64,000 bases of DNA, taken from positions 124,001 through 188,000 of the forward strand of contig NZ_CP157456.1 of assembly GCF_041549525.1 (NCBI RefSeq), in the 5' to 3' direction. Positions 44,413 through 53,406 of the stretch are shown here, one piece after another. The notes under the pieces are model-generated. The model saw only the letters and a program-made list of their open reading frames with translations, did no database searches and was not told the origin of the DNA. The position numbers were made by a program, and so were the translations under genes. This stretch comes from Paenarthrobacter aurescens. Its GTDB lineage: Bacteria; Actinomycetota; Actinomycetes; Actinomycetales; Micrococcaceae. Position 1 is the stretch's first letter. Each line of letters begins with the position of its first letter.

Positions 44413-45306
44413 CTAAGGCGTAGGGCTTCCACCGTTGACGTTGAGCGTTTCGCCGATCACGTAGCTGGACTCGGGCGAGGCCAGGAACACATAGGCCGGC
44501 GCCAGTTCCGCCGGCTGGCCTGCTCGACCCAGGGGAGTGGATTGTCCGAACTCAGGCAGTTCTTCCTTGGGTTGCCCGCTGCTGACCTGCAGGGGCGTCC
44601 AGATGGGTCCGGGGGCTACTGCGTTGACCCGGATGCCCTTGGGTGCGAGTTGATGTGCCAGACCCTTGGTGAAGTTGTTGATGCTGGCCTTGGTGGTGGC
44701 GTAGTCCACCAGGGTTGGCGATGGGTTGTAGGCCTGAATGGATGTGGTGTTGATAATGGTTGATCCCGCAGGAAGGTGCGGCAGTGCCGCCTTGGTCAGC
44801 CAGAACATTGCGTAGACGTTGGTCTTCTGCGTGTGGTCGAACTGTTCGTCGGTAATCTCGGTCAGGTCTTTCTGTGCAACCTGCTTGCCGGCGTTGTTGA
44901 CGAGGATGTCTACTCCACCGAGGACAGCTACGGCCGTATCCACCACTTCCTGGCAGGTGGCAGAGTCTTTGAGGTCCCCGGGCACTTTCACGGCTTTGCG
45001 TCCGGCTGCTTCGATGATGCCTGCGATTCGTGCTGCATCTTCTTCCTCTTCGGGCAGGTAGGAAAGAACAACGTCCGCCCCTTCCCGGGCGAAGGCGATA
45101 GCTGTGGCTGCGCCGATTCCCGAGTCGGCCCCGGTGACAATCGCTTTGCGGCCTTCCAGTCGTCCCGTGCCCCGGTAGCTCTCTTCACCCAGGTCAGCCT
45201 TGGGTGTCAGCTCGGCGTCAAGGCCGGGCTCGGGCTGGTGTTGTTTGGGCGGTGAGATCTGCTCGTAGGCGGTGACCGGGTTTCGGAATGTGTACTGGTC
45301 AGTCAT
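44413..45306 (-). CDS. SDR family oxidoreductase (YghA/general-stress type)
   Basis: 297 residues, ATG at 45306 with AGGAGG upstream. The 50-residue leader before the fold (YEQISPPKQHQPEPGLDAEL) is typical of the stress-linked subgroup of SDRs. TGADSGIG is at 58-65 (NAD(P) loop), NNAG follows at the end of beta-4, the catalytic Ser is in IINTTSIQAY, and YATTK carries the Tyr-Lys pair. VNAVAPGPIWTPL is the usual substrate-loop start. The substrate is unknown. It converges on the end of rRNA operon 2. Confidence 0.9.
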   Translation of the reverse strand: MTDQYTFRNPVTAYEQISPPKQHQPEPGLDAELTPKADLGEESYRGTGRLEGRKAIVTGADSGIGAATAIAFAREGADVVLSYLPEEEEDAARIAGIIEAAGRKAVKVPGDLKDSATCQEVVDTAVAVLGGVDILVNNAGKQVAQKDLTEITDEQFDHTQKTNVYAMFWLTKAALPHLPAGSTIINTTSIQAYNPSPTLVDYATTKASINNFTKGLAHQLAPKGIRVNAVAPGPIWTPLQVSSGQPKEELPEFGQSTPLGRAGQPAELAPAYVFLASPESSYVIGETLNVNGGSPTP

Positions 45307-45487
45307 GGTGGTCCTCCTGTTGCCGAGGTCTGGAACACGGAAGGTGCTGCGTGTGATTCAAGATCGACACAGCACCCACCCCTCAAAAGATAAGGGGGCT
45401 TGGTATTTATAGCCTAAGCGGGGGACAAGAGATCTGCCAAGCTGCAATACACCCGTGCACCGTTTGGCCGGCCCGCAGCCGGTACAC

Positions 45488-46321
45488 CTAGCCGGAGAAG
45501 AACTCTGACAACTCCGAGATCAGCTTGTCCGGCGCCTTGTTGGGCCCGTCATGCCCGTACCCGGGAAGAATGGTGTAGCTGGACCCGGACAGGATGTCGT
45601 GGATCTGACCGCACGCAACACCGAAGTATGCCGGGCTCTTTTCACCCACCACAATGAGGGTTTCCAGGGGCAGCTCAACGAAAGGCTCGGCCGGCATGTC
45701 CGCAGCGATGACCGCTTTGATTTCGCGAACGCCGCATGTCATCAGCTCCCGCATCTGCTTGCCCAGAGGCGTGCCGGCGGCAAGCTTGTTTGCCAGGGTC
45801 AACATGGACAGGGGCATACGGGCAAAAGCGCCGCCGGTCTCCACTCCCTTGATGAGGATGGCGAGGGCGCGGTCATAGTCTCCCGCCGCCGTCGCGCGTT
45901 CATAGTCCGGTGTCCAGTCGGCCTTGACGCTGTGGTTGACCGACACTGCGGGGTCGTACACCGCAAGGCGCTCAACAGGAAGGGTCCGGGCCGCATGCAG
46001 CGCCACTGCGCCGCCGAAGCTGTGCCCGAACACATCAGTGCTGGACGTGTGCTTCATGACGTCGTGGAGGTCCCGAATGTCCGCTTCCAGCGTGTAGTCA
46101 TCAGGTTGTGGGGACGAATCTCCGCGCCCACGCCGGTTGAACGTGTGGACAGGGCGGCCAAGGGCCTCGCTGAGTTTTTGGGCGAAGCGTGCGTAGTCGG
46201 TGGCCGTCACCATGGAGGCCGGAACGACGACGACGCCGGAGCCCGCCGCTGCCAGCTCACCGCCGGTGGTGAGTAGTTCCAGGTGTCCGCCGTCTTGGGT
46301 CATGATGATGTCGCGCGTCAT
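45488..46321 (-). CDS. Alpha/beta hydrolase, tandem copy 3 of operon
   Basis: 277 residues. The nucleophile is Ser101 in FGHSFGGAVAL, preceded by the FNRRGRGDS strand-loop typical of this group. The probable acid is in LAVYDPAVSV (YD after beta-6) or VVGEKSPAY, and the catalytic His is in LPGYGHDGPN. No signal peptide. The enzyme is a serine hydrolase (esterase or peroxidase-like); the substrate is unknown. It is the third of three paralogues in one run, and the one farthest from the shared promoter. Confidence 0.87.
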   Translation of the reverse strand: MTRDIIMTQDGGHLELLTTGGELAAAGSGVVVVPASMVTATDYARFAQKLSEALGRPVHTFNRRGRGDSSPQPDDYTLEADIRDLHDVMKHTSSTDVFGHSFGGAVALHAARTLPVERLAVYDPAVSVNHSVKADWTPDYERATAAGDYDRALAILIKGVETGGAFARMPLSMLTLANKLAAGTPLGKQMRELMTCGVREIKAVIAADMPAEPFVELPLETLIVVGEKSPAYFGVACGQIHDILSGSSYTILPGYGHDGPNKAPDKLISELSEFFSG

Positions 46322-46393
46322 GACTTGAGCCTAACTGAGCCACCTGACTGTGGGCAGCATGTCAACCCTTATGTGGATAACGAGGGGACGTGC

Positions 46394-47248
46394 TCAGCCC
46401 TTGAAGTAGTCCGAAATATCGGAGACCAGTTCATTGACCGCAGCGGGAACGGAGCCGTGAAAGCCTTTGGGTGAGACTTCCAGGGTGCTGCCGGGAACTG
46501 CCCTGTTCAGCCGTGCGGCGGTGACCTTATAAAACCGGGGACTCTTCTTGCCCACCATGAAATGGGTGGTGGGAGGCAGGACCGAAAAATCGCGCGGCGT
46601 ATCGGCGGCATCGAAAGCTGCTTTGAGTTCGCCCACACCTGAGGGCATGAGTTCGCGGAAGAGCTTGTTGATCCTGGTCCGGGACACCACTGCCATCAAC
46701 CCGGCCAGCACCGGCTCCGGAACCCGCGCCAAGGCAGTACCGGGGTGCATGCCACGCTTCATCCTGGCCAGTGCCCGCCCCACATCACCTTGATTGACGG
46801 ACTCAGCGAATCCATCCAGCCAGGCGGTGTCCATGCTGCCATCAATGTTCACAGCGGCGTCGTACACGGCCAGCTTGTCCGGTTGGTGGGCTGTGCCCGC
46901 GAATTCCTGGGCTGCGTTCAGGGCAACGGCACCGCCAAGGCTGTGGCCCATGATGTTCCGGGCACCGGTGGCGTCCATGATGGTGCGGACATCGGCGATT
47001 TCCGTGGACATGGAGTAGTCCTGCGGCTGTTCAGTGGACTTGCCACGGCCGCGCCTGTCATAGACATCCACGGCCCAGCCTTCACCGAGACCCTTCGCCA
47101 AGGCTATGGAGAAGGGGCGGTAGATCAGGGCGGTGAGGAATGCGCCTCCAATGAGCACCACGCGGCGTTCCCCGGGCGCGTTTTCCGTACCGTAGCTGTA
47201 CAAGGCGAGTTTGCCGCCGTCGTGCGTTTTGATGTCCCGTTCCTTCAC
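46394..47248 (-). CDS. Alpha/beta hydrolase, tandem copy 2 of operon
   Basis: 284 residues. Nucleophile Ser103 in MGHSLGGAVAL; YDRRGRGKS, LAVYDAAVN and SPKGFHGSV line up with the same elements in the flanking copies. The usual acid position after beta-7 is VGKKSPRF with no Asp/Glu, so if it is active the acid is more likely the Asp of YDAAVN. It starts 9 bp after the first gene's stop, so the three are co-transcribed. Confidence 0.86.
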   Translation of the reverse strand: MKERDIKTHDGGKLALYSYGTENAPGERRVVLIGGAFLTALIYRPFSIALAKGLGEGWAVDVYDRRGRGKSTEQPQDYSMSTEIADVRTIMDATGARNIMGHSLGGAVALNAAQEFAGTAHQPDKLAVYDAAVNIDGSMDTAWLDGFAESVNQGDVGRALARMKRGMHPGTALARVPEPVLAGLMAVVSRTRINKLFRELMPSGVGELKAAFDAADTPRDFSVLPPTTHFMVGKKSPRFYKVTAARLNRAVPGSTLEVSPKGFHGSVPAAVNELVSDISDYFKG

Positions 47249-47257
47249 CGGAACATC

Positions 47258-48154
47258 CTAGGTGGCAATGCCGGGTTCTTGCTCCACGGGGTTCCCGGAC
47301 AGGAACCTCGCGATGCGCGCTGCGAGCCGTTTCCCTGGCCGGAGCGGACCTTCATGGAACTGCAGCGGCACCACAGCGAAGCTGATTGCCGGCACCGCAC
47401 CGGCCAGCATCCGGCCGGTCTCCGCGAAGTACGACGGGCTCCAGCCGCCACTGAGCATGAGCGTGGGCGTGGACAACTTCATGAAATCGTGAAGATGGGC
47501 GTCGGCGTCCAGGACTGCCCGCATTTCCGTGACGGCCGTGGGCAGCAAGGAGCGCATCTCCAGGCCCAGTCGGGTCCGGGCGGAGAGGACGCTGAGTGCC
47601 CGGAGCGCACCCATGGGCAGATAGGAAATCGGCCCGGCGGTTCCCAGCCCCTGCACCAGATGGGCCCATGCATGGTCCAGTTGGCCGGACGTGACCGCTT
47701 CCTCAAGTTCGGGCCGCCACCGGCTGCTGAGATTGCCGGAGAGGGACACGGCGGCATCGTAGGTAACCAGCTTGTTGATCCGGGCCCGGCGGGCGGCTTG
47801 CAGTGCCACAAATCCGCCGTAGCTGTGTGCCACCACATCCGTTGAGCCGCTGTGTTCCATGACCGTCTGAAGGTCCGCGATCTCGGTATCTACGGAGTAG
47901 CCCGGCGGTTGTGGCGCAGAATGGCCCCTGCCACGGCGGTTGTAACTGTGCACGGGACGCCCCAGCATCACACTCAGGGTCCGCGCGAACGGCCAGTACA
48001 GGGAGTCGGTCACCAAGGTGCCATGAACAAGTACGACGCCGGCTGGTTCAGCAGGTGCCTTGGACCCCGGCAGCGAGGCAGACGAAGCGGGCCGGAAGGT
48101 GTGCACCTCAAGCTGCCCGCCGCCGTCGTTCGTTTCAACCGTCCACGTTTCCAC
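47258..48154 (-). CDS. Alpha/beta hydrolase, tandem copy 1 of operon
   Basis: 298 residues, first gene of the run, divergent from lysS with 75 bp between starts. Nucleophile Ser111 in VAHSYGGFVAL; NRRGRGHSA, VTYDAAVSL and VPLQFHEGPLRPG correspond to the elements in the other two copies. Its middle has a lysine-free, Leu/Arg-rich cap segment (LSVLSARTRLGLEMRSLLP). As in copy 2, no acid is seen in the SGGWSPSYF loop. The triplication with drift suggests different substrates for each copy. Confidence 0.86.
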   Translation of the reverse strand: METWTVETNDGGGQLEVHTFRPASSASLPGSKAPAEPAGVVLVHGTLVTDSLYWPFARTLSVMLGRPVHSYNRRGRGHSAPQPPGYSVDTEIADLQTVMEHSGSTDVVAHSYGGFVALQAARRARINKLVTYDAAVSLSGNLSSRWRPELEEAVTSGQLDHAWAHLVQGLGTAGPISYLPMGALRALSVLSARTRLGLEMRSLLPTAVTEMRAVLDADAHLHDFMKLSTPTLMLSGGWSPSYFAETGRMLAGAVPAISFAVVPLQFHEGPLRPGKRLAARIARFLSGNPVEQEPGIAT

Positions 48155-48229
48155 AGCCCGAGTCTATGCGTTTCCCCGATCTTGGGGCCCGGAAGTAAAG
48201 CCCCGTAATCACCGGTAAACTTAAGGACT

Positions 48230-49759
48230 GTGACTTCCGCAAACACCCCCGCCCAGAACACCTCCGCAGAGCCCATCGACGCCAGCGAGCAAATGCGCAT
48301 CCGTATGGAGAAGCGCGCCAAGCTGATCGAACGCGGCACCGAGGCCTATCCGGTGGGTGTTGAACGGACCCATTCCCTGAGCGAAATCCGCGAAAAATAC
48401 GCGCATCTGGAAGCCGACGAAACCACCGGCGAGATTGTGGGCGTCACCGGACGCGTCGTATTCGTCCGCAACACCGGCAAGTTGTGCTTTGCAACGCTCC
48501 AGGAGGGCGGCGTGGACGGCAAGGGCGTTCGCCTGCAAGCAATGCTGAGCCTGGCCAACGTTGGTGAGGAAGCACTGGCCGACTGGAAGGCCCTTGTTGA
48601 CCTCGGCGACCACGTCTTTATCAAGGGCGAGGTCATTTCCTCGCGTCGCGGCGAGTTGTCCGTCATGGCCGACTCCTGGTCCATGGCGTCCAAGGCCCTG
48701 CGCCCGTTGCCTGTCCTGCACGCTGAATTGAATGAAGAAACCCGCGTTCGGCAGCGCTATGTGGACCTCATGGTCCGCGACGAAGCCCGTGAAATGGTGT
48801 ACAAGCGTGCAGCCATTACCCGTTCAGTCCGCGATACCCTGGACCGCCACGGTTACGTTGAGGTGGAAACTCCCATCCTGCAGCTGGTGCACGGCGGCGC
48901 TACTGCCCGTCCGTTCGAGACGCACATGAACGCGTTCGATCAGAAGATGACCCTCCGCATCGCCACTGAGCTTTTCCTCAAGCGCGCCGTTGTTGGTGGC
49001 ATTGACCGCGTGTATGACATGGGCCGGGTGTTCCGCAACGAAGGCGTGGACTCCACCCACAGCCCGGAATTCACCACGTTGGAATGCTACGAAGCCTGGG
49101 CGGACCAGTTCGTCATGGCCGAGCGCATGAAGGAAATCATCCTCAATGTGGCCGACGTCGTGGGAACACGCACCATCCAGACCGACGCCGGGGAAATTAA
49201 CCTCGACGGCGAATGGGCTTGGATTTCGGTGTACCCGGGTATTTCCGAAGCAGTGGGAATTGAAATCACTCCTGACACCACGGTGGATGAGCTGCTGGCA
49301 ATTGCCGCCAAGCACGAAGTCAAGGTGGATCCCAAGTGGGACGCCGAGAAGATCGTGGTGGAGCTGTTCGGCGAGATCGTGGAACCCACGTTGTTGAACC
49401 CCACGTTTGTGTATGACTACCCGCCCTCCGCCCAGCCGCTGGCCCGCCCGCACCGTGAAGACGGCCGGCTGATTGAGGCCTGGGACCTGATTATTGGCGG
49501 CATGGAGCGCGGTACGGCGTTCTCTGAGCTCATTGATCCGGTGATCCAGCGCGAACGCCTCACGGAGCAGTCCCGCCGCTCCGCTGCCGGTGATGAGGAA
49601 GCCATGCAGTTGGATGAGGACTTCCTCCGGGCCCTTGAATACGGTGCGCCGCCCATGGGCGGTATCGGGCTGGGTATTGACCGCCTGGTAATGCTGTTCA
49701 CCGGTGCAGGTATCCGCGAAACCATCCTCTTCCCGTTGCTGAAGCCTGAGGGTCACTGA
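48230..49759 (+). CDS. lysS: Lysyl-tRNA synthetase, class II
   Basis: 509 residues, GTG start at 48230. It charges tRNA(Lys). An OB-fold anticodon domain (VTGRVVFVRNTGKLCFATLQ) is followed by the class II core: motif 1 in the RSVRDTLDRHGYVEVETPIL helix-strand, motif 2 GRVFRNEGVDSTHSPEFT, and motif 3 GIGLGIDRLVMLFT. HPxF-like PSAQPLARPHREDGRLIEAWDL is the usual insert. A 20-residue Asn/Thr-rich extension starts the protein. Confidence 0.97.
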   Translation: MTSANTPAQNTSAEPIDASEQMRIRMEKRAKLIERGTEAYPVGVERTHSLSEIREKYAHLEADETTGEIVGVTGRVVFVRNTGKLCFATLQEGGVDGKGVRLQAMLSLANVGEEALADWKALVDLGDHVFIKGEVISSRRGELSVMADSWSMASKALRPLPVLHAELNEETRVRQRYVDLMVRDEAREMVYKRAAITRSVRDTLDRHGYVEVETPILQLVHGGATARPFETHMNAFDQKMTLRIATELFLKRAVVGGIDRVYDMGRVFRNEGVDSTHSPEFTTLECYEAWADQFVMAERMKEIILNVADVVGTRTIQTDAGEINLDGEWAWISVYPGISEAVGIEITPDTTVDELLAIAAKHEVKVDPKWDAEKIVVELFGEIVEPTLLNPTFVYDYPPSAQPLARPHREDGRLIEAWDLIIGGMERGTAFSELIDPVIQRERLTEQSRRSAAGDEEAMQLDEDFLRALEYGAPPMGGIGLGIDRLVMLFTGAGIRETILFPLLKPEGH

Positions 49760-49761
49760 TT

Positions 49762-49935
49762 ATGGAGTACATCGCAGTCCTGGCGCCATCCATTGTGGTG
49801 GGATTGATCTTCTGGTTTGCCATGAAGTCGATCTTCAATGCGGACAAATCGGAACGGCAGGCCGAAGCCAAGGCCCAGGCCGAAGCGAATTTGAAAAATT
49901 CAGGACCCACATCAGAGGGCCCGGCAGCTAAATAG
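49762..49935 (+). CDS. Small single-span membrane protein downstream of lysS
   Basis: 57 residues, ATG at 49762, two bases after the lysS stop. One N-terminal helix (IAVLAPSIVVGLIFWFAMKSI) is followed by a charged Ala/Glu/Lys helix (DKSERQAEAKAQAEANLK) and a short polar tail. The tight spacing suggests coupling to lysS. Such genes are easily missed because of their length; function unknown. Confidence 0.75.
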   Translation: MEYIAVLAPSIVVGLIFWFAMKSIFNADKSERQAEAKAQAEANLKNSGPTSEGPAAK

Positions 49936-49976
49936 CTCAATTGGGTTCAGCTAAGGGAAGAGAATCCAATAACGCT

Positions 49977-50038
49977 TTGACGTGCATGCTTGCCGTGAAC
50001 GATAATCATCAAAGGAATCCGGGGAATTTCTGATTATC
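49977..50038 (+). promoter_or_regulatory. lsr2: lsr2 promoter with overlapping inverted repeat
   Basis: TTGACG at 49977-49982 and GATAAT at 50001-50006 with an 18-bp spacer make a strong housekeeping promoter. GATAATCA (50001-50008) and TGATTATC (50031-50038) are an 8-bp inverted repeat whose left arm overlaps the -10. AT-rich inverted sites are good Lsr2 targets, so autoregulation is a reasonable guess. Confidence 0.7.
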
Positions 50039-50063
50039 CAACCCTCCAAATGAGAGGCACCTC

Positions 50064-50390
50064 ATGGCACAGAAAGTAAAAATCATCCTCGTTGATGACT
50101 TGGATGAAGGGGCTGCGGACGAAACTGTTCGTTTTGGCCTCGATGGCGTGAGCTACGAGATGGATCTGTCCACTGCCAACGCAGCCTCGCTGCGCAAGGC
50201 ATTGGAGCCCTACGTCGCAAAGGCCAGGAAGACTTCTTCCGGGCGTGCTACCCGGGGCCGTGCAACAGCCGCACGTAACCAAGATTCCGCACAAATCCGC
50301 CAGTGGGCCCGTGACAACGGTTACACGGTCAACAGCCGCGGACGTATTCAGGCTGAAATTCAGGAAGCGTACCAAAAGGCCAATTCCTGA
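50064..50390 (+). CDS. lsr2: Lsr2 family nucleoid-associated protein
   Basis: 108 residues, standard for Lsr2. Residues 1-58 are the beta-rich dimerisation domain (KVKIILVDDLDEGAADETVRF). A basic linker (KTSSGRATRGRATAAR) follows, then the DNA-binding domain with IRQWARDNGYTVNSRGRI, where R92-G-R94 is the AT-hook-like minor-groove motif. Lsr2 silences AT-rich and horizontally acquired DNA in actinobacteria. Single gene with its own promoter and terminator. Confidence 0.97.
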   Translation: MAQKVKIILVDDLDEGAADETVRFGLDGVSYEMDLSTANAASLRKALEPYVAKARKTSSGRATRGRATAARNQDSAQIRQWARDNGYTVNSRGRIQAEIQEAYQKANS

Positions 50391-50400
50391 TTCACCGCTT

Positions 50401-50431
50401 CAATGCCCCGGCAGTCGCTGCCGGGGCATTG
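50401..50431 (+). terminator. lsr2 terminator
   Basis: CAATGCCCCGGCAG and its exact complement form a 14-bp stem with a TCG loop, 10 bp after the lsr2 stop. The following bases are only weakly T-rich. Confidence 0.85.
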
Positions 50432-50751
50432 GCGTTTAAGCCCGAAGTTTGTGGAGTCCGGCCCAAAGGCTTGGAATAACCTGTGAATCATCACGGCCGG
50501 CAAGCGTTGAATACTGCCGCTAAAGGTTTCAACAAAGCTGCGGTCCGGGAGGTGGGGGAATTGCCCGGGGTCGGCCGCGGCCGCGAGCTGTCAGGCAAGG
50601 CGGCAGGGTCCCACCGCAGGCTGGCCCGGGTCAAGGGCTGGAGCCGGATTTATTCCGCAATCACGTCATGTTTCCCCTGTGGCGAACACGCCCCAAAAGT
50701 GCTTCTCAGGCACGTAGCATCAAAGTACGTCGTAGCTAGGAGTGTGGCGAA
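50432..50751. other. Intergenic region before clpC
   Basis: 320 bp without a convincing gene (an open frame starting near 50483 runs into clpC in the wrong frame). The last 70 bp hold GGCGAACACGCC at 50681-50692, an imperfect palindrome that could be a ClgR-type site, and AGGAG before the clpC ATG. The clpC promoter is somewhere here but I cannot fix it. Confidence 0.5.
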
Positions 50752-53244
50752 ATGTTTGAGAGATTTACGGACCGTGCCCGTCGCGTGGTCGTTCTTGCCC
50801 AAGAAGAGGCAAGGATGCTCAACCACAATTACATCGGTACCGAGCACATCCTCTTGGGTCTGATCCACGAGGGTGAAGGCGTTGCTGCCAAGGCGCTCGA
50901 GTCCCTGAGCATTTCGCTCGATGGCGTTCGTGAGCAGGTGCAGGAGATCATCGGCCAGGGCCAGCAAGCCCCGTCCGGTCACATCCCCTTCACGCCGCGC
51001 GCCAAGAAGGTGCTTGAGCTTTCCCTTCGGGAAGCACTGCAGCTCGGCCACAACTACATCGGTACTGAGCACATCCTGCTCGGCCTCATTCGCGAAGGCG
51101 AAGGCGTGGCCGCGCAGGTGCTGGTGAAGCTTGGGGCAGACCTGAACAGGGTCCGCCAGCAGGTAATTCAGTTGCTCTCCGGCTACCAGGGCAAGGAGAC
51201 CGCAGGCAGCGGCTCCGGCCAGGGCCAGCCTGAAGGTACCCCTGCCGGTTCGGTGGTGCTTGACCAGTTCGGACGCAACCTCACCCAGGCTGCCCGCGAA
51301 AACAAGCTCGATCCCGTGATCGGCCGCGAGCAGGAGATGGAACGCGTCATGCAGGTCCTCTCCCGCCGTACCAAGAACAACCCGGTCCTGATCGGTGAAC
51401 CCGGCGTAGGTAAGACTGCCGTCGTCGAAGGCCTCGCCCAGGCGATCGTCCGCGGCGATGTCCCGGAGACCATCAAGGACAAGCAGTTGTACACGCTTGA
51501 CCTCGGTTCCCTGGTGGCCGGTTCCCGCTACCGCGGTGACTTCGAAGAGCGCCTGAAGAAGGTCCTCAAGGAGATCCGCACCCGTGGCGACATCATCCTC
51601 TTCATCGACGAGATCCACACCCTCGTTGGTGCAGGTGCTGCCGAAGGCGCCATTGATGCTGCGTCCATCCTCAAGCCCATGTTGGCCCGTGGTGAACTCC
51701 AGACCATCGGTGCCACCACGCTGGATGAGTACCGCAAGCACATTGAGAAGGACGCCGCTCTTGAGCGCCGCTTCCAGCCGATCCAGGTCAAGGAACCCTC
51801 TGTTGCCCACGCGATCGAGATCCTCAAGGGCCTGCGTGACCGTTACGAGGCACACCACCGTGTGACGATCACCGACGGCGCCCTCGCCTCTGCTGCCCAG
51901 CTGGCCGAGCGCTACATTTCGGACCGCTTCCTGCCGGACAAGGCGATCGACCTCATCGATGAAGCCGGCGCCCGCCTGCGTATTCGCCGCATGACTGCTC
52001 CGCCGGAGCTCAAGGCCATGGACGAGCGTATTGCGGACGTGAAGATGGAGAAGGAATCCGCGATCGACGCCCAGGACTTCGAGGGTGCTGCATCGCTGCG
52101 CGACAAAGAGCAGAAGCTCATTGCCGAACGCGCAGAGAAGGAGCGCACGTGGAAGTCCGGCGGCATGGACGACATCTCCGAGGTTGACGAGGACCTGATC
52201 GCTGAAGTTCTTGCGAACTCCACCGGTATCCCGGTCTTCAAGCTCACCGAGGAAGAGTCCTCGCGCCTGCTCAAGATGGAAGACGAACTGCACAAGCGCG
52301 TGGTTGGTCAGGACGAGGCCATCAAGGCCCTGTCGCAGGCTATCCGTCGTACCCGTGCAGGCCTGAAGGACCCCAAGCGTCCGGGTGGCTCGTTCATCTT
52401 CGCCGGCCCCACCGGCGTCGGCAAGACCGAGCTTGCCAAGGCACTTGCCGAGTTCCTGTTCGGTGAAGAGGATGCCCTCATCACGCTGGACATGTCCGAG
52501 TACTCCGAGAAGCACACGGTTTCGCGTCTCTTCGGTGCACCTCCGGGCTACGTCGGCTACGAAGAAGGCGGCCAGCTGACCGAGAAGGTCCGCAGGCGTC
52601 CGTTCTCCGTGGTCCTGTTCGACGAAGTGGAAAAGGCCCACGCGGACCTCTTCAACTCGCTGCTGCAGATTCTGGAGGACGGCCGACTGACCGACTCCCA
52701 GGGCCGCGTGGTGGACTTCAAGAACACCGTGATCATCATGACCACCAACCTTGGTACCCGCGATATTTCCAAGAGCGTGGCCACGGGCTTCCAGTCCGGT
52801 ACGGACACCCAGACCGGCTACAACCGGATGCGTGCCCGGGTTACGGAAGAGCTCAAGCAGCACTTCCGCCCCGAGTTCCTCAACCGTGTTGACGACGTCG
52901 TGGTGTTCCCGCAGCTGACGCAGGACGAGATCATCGAGATCGTGGACCTGTTCGTCACCCGTCTGGAGCGTCGCCTCAAGGACAAGGACATGGGCATCGA
53001 GCTCACGCCCGCTGCCAAGGTCCTCCTGGCCACGCGTGGTTACGATCCTGCCATGGGTGCCCGGCCGCTGCGCCGCACCATCCAGCGCGAGATCGAGGAC
53101 CAGCTGTCCGAGAAGATCCTGTTCGGCGAACTCCACTCCGGCGACATCGTTGTGGTGGACGTTGATGGCGAAGGTGACGACGCCAAGTTCACGTTCGAAG
53201 GCAACGCCAAGCCGCGGATCCCGGAGATCGCTCCCACCGCGTAA
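50752..53244 (+). CDS. clpC: ATP-dependent Clp protease ATP-binding subunit ClpC
   Basis: 830 residues. The N-terminal double Clp-N repeat is clear ([21 protein letters not shown] and [21 protein letters not shown]). AAA-1 has Walker A GEPGVGKT at 215-222 and [15 protein letters not shown]; a UVR-like coiled coil follows ([21 protein letters not shown]); AAA-2 has Walker A GPTGVGKT at 552-559 and [11 protein letters not shown]. It unfolds substrates for ClpP in protein quality control. The full length has no gaps or frameshifts. Confidence 0.97.
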   Translation: MFERFTDRARRVVVLAQEEARMLNHNYIGTEHILLGLIHEGEGVAAKALESLSISLDGVREQVQEIIGQGQQAPSGHIPFTPRAKKVLELSLREALQLGHNYIGTEHILLGLIREGEGVAAQVLVKLGADLNRVRQQVIQLLSGYQGKETAGSGSGQGQPEGTPAGSVVLDQFGRNLTQAARENKLDPVIGREQEMERVMQVLSRRTKNNPVLIGEPGVGKTAVVEGLAQAIVRGDVPETIKDKQLYTLDLGSLVAGSRYRGDFEERLKKVLKEIRTRGDIILFIDEIHTLVGAGAAEGAIDAASILKPMLARGELQTIGATTLDEYRKHIEKDAALERRFQPIQVKEPSVAHAIEILKGLRDRYEAHHRVTITDGALASAAQLAERYISDRFLPDKAIDLIDEAGARLRIRRMTAPPELKAMDERIADVKMEKESAIDAQDFEGAASLRDKEQKLIAERAEKERTWKSGGMDDISEVDEDLIAEVLANSTGIPVFKLTEEESSRLLKMEDELHKRVVGQDEAIKALSQAIRRTRAGLKDPKRPGGSFIFAGPTGVGKTELAKALAEFLFGEEDALITLDMSEYSEKHTVSRLFGAPPGYVGYEEGGQLTEKVRRRPFSVVLFDEVEKAHADLFNSLLQILEDGRLTDSQGRVVDFKNTVIIMTTNLGTRDISKSVATGFQSGTDTQTGYNRMRARVTEELKQHFRPEFLNRVDDVVVFPQLTQDEIIEIVDLFVTRLERRLKDKDMGIELTPAAKVLLATRGYDPAMGARPLRRTIQREIEDQLSEKILFGELHSGDIVVVDVDGEGDDAKFTFEGNAKPRIPEIAPTA

Positions 53245-53256
53245 GCGCACAAGCAC

Positions 53257-53298
53257 AAAAGCCCCGCCCGTTCACACTAAGGAACGGGCGGGGCTTTT
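53257..53298 (+). terminator. clpC terminator
   Basis: AAAAGCCCCGCCCGTTC and its complement make a 17-bp stem with an 8-base loop and a T-run at the 3' side (GCTTTT). Thirteen bases after the clpC stop. It can work in both directions. Confidence 0.9.
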
Positions 53299-53313
53299 GC
53301 TTTGACTCGTGCT

Positions 53314-53376
53314 GAGTTTTTGTACAGGTAATGCCCTTAAGGTGGCTTCATAAGGGCGTTATCTGTACAAAAACTC
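53314..53376. repeat. Long imperfect palindrome after clpC
   Basis: Arms are 53314-53339 and 53351-53376, each 26 bases, with 24 matches and two wobble pairs, around an 11-base loop. The outer part is GAGTTTTTGTACAG / CTGTACAAAAACTC. It follows, but is not part of, the clpC terminator. Symmetry this long suggests an RNA hairpin or a dispersed palindromic element. Confidence 0.85.
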
Positions 53377-53406
53377 CGAGGAAGAGGAAGGGAAGAGTGC
53401 GGCCAT

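Noticed and set aside
50483..50863. Small gene between lsr2 and clpC
   Set aside because: The frame runs into clpC in another frame, has no good ribosome site and shows no coding character past the first residues.
50650..53256. An 868-codon open frame antisense to clpC
   Set aside because: It mirrors clpC completely, has His/Leu/Asp-rich composition with no domain, and arises from the GC-rich third positions of the true gene.
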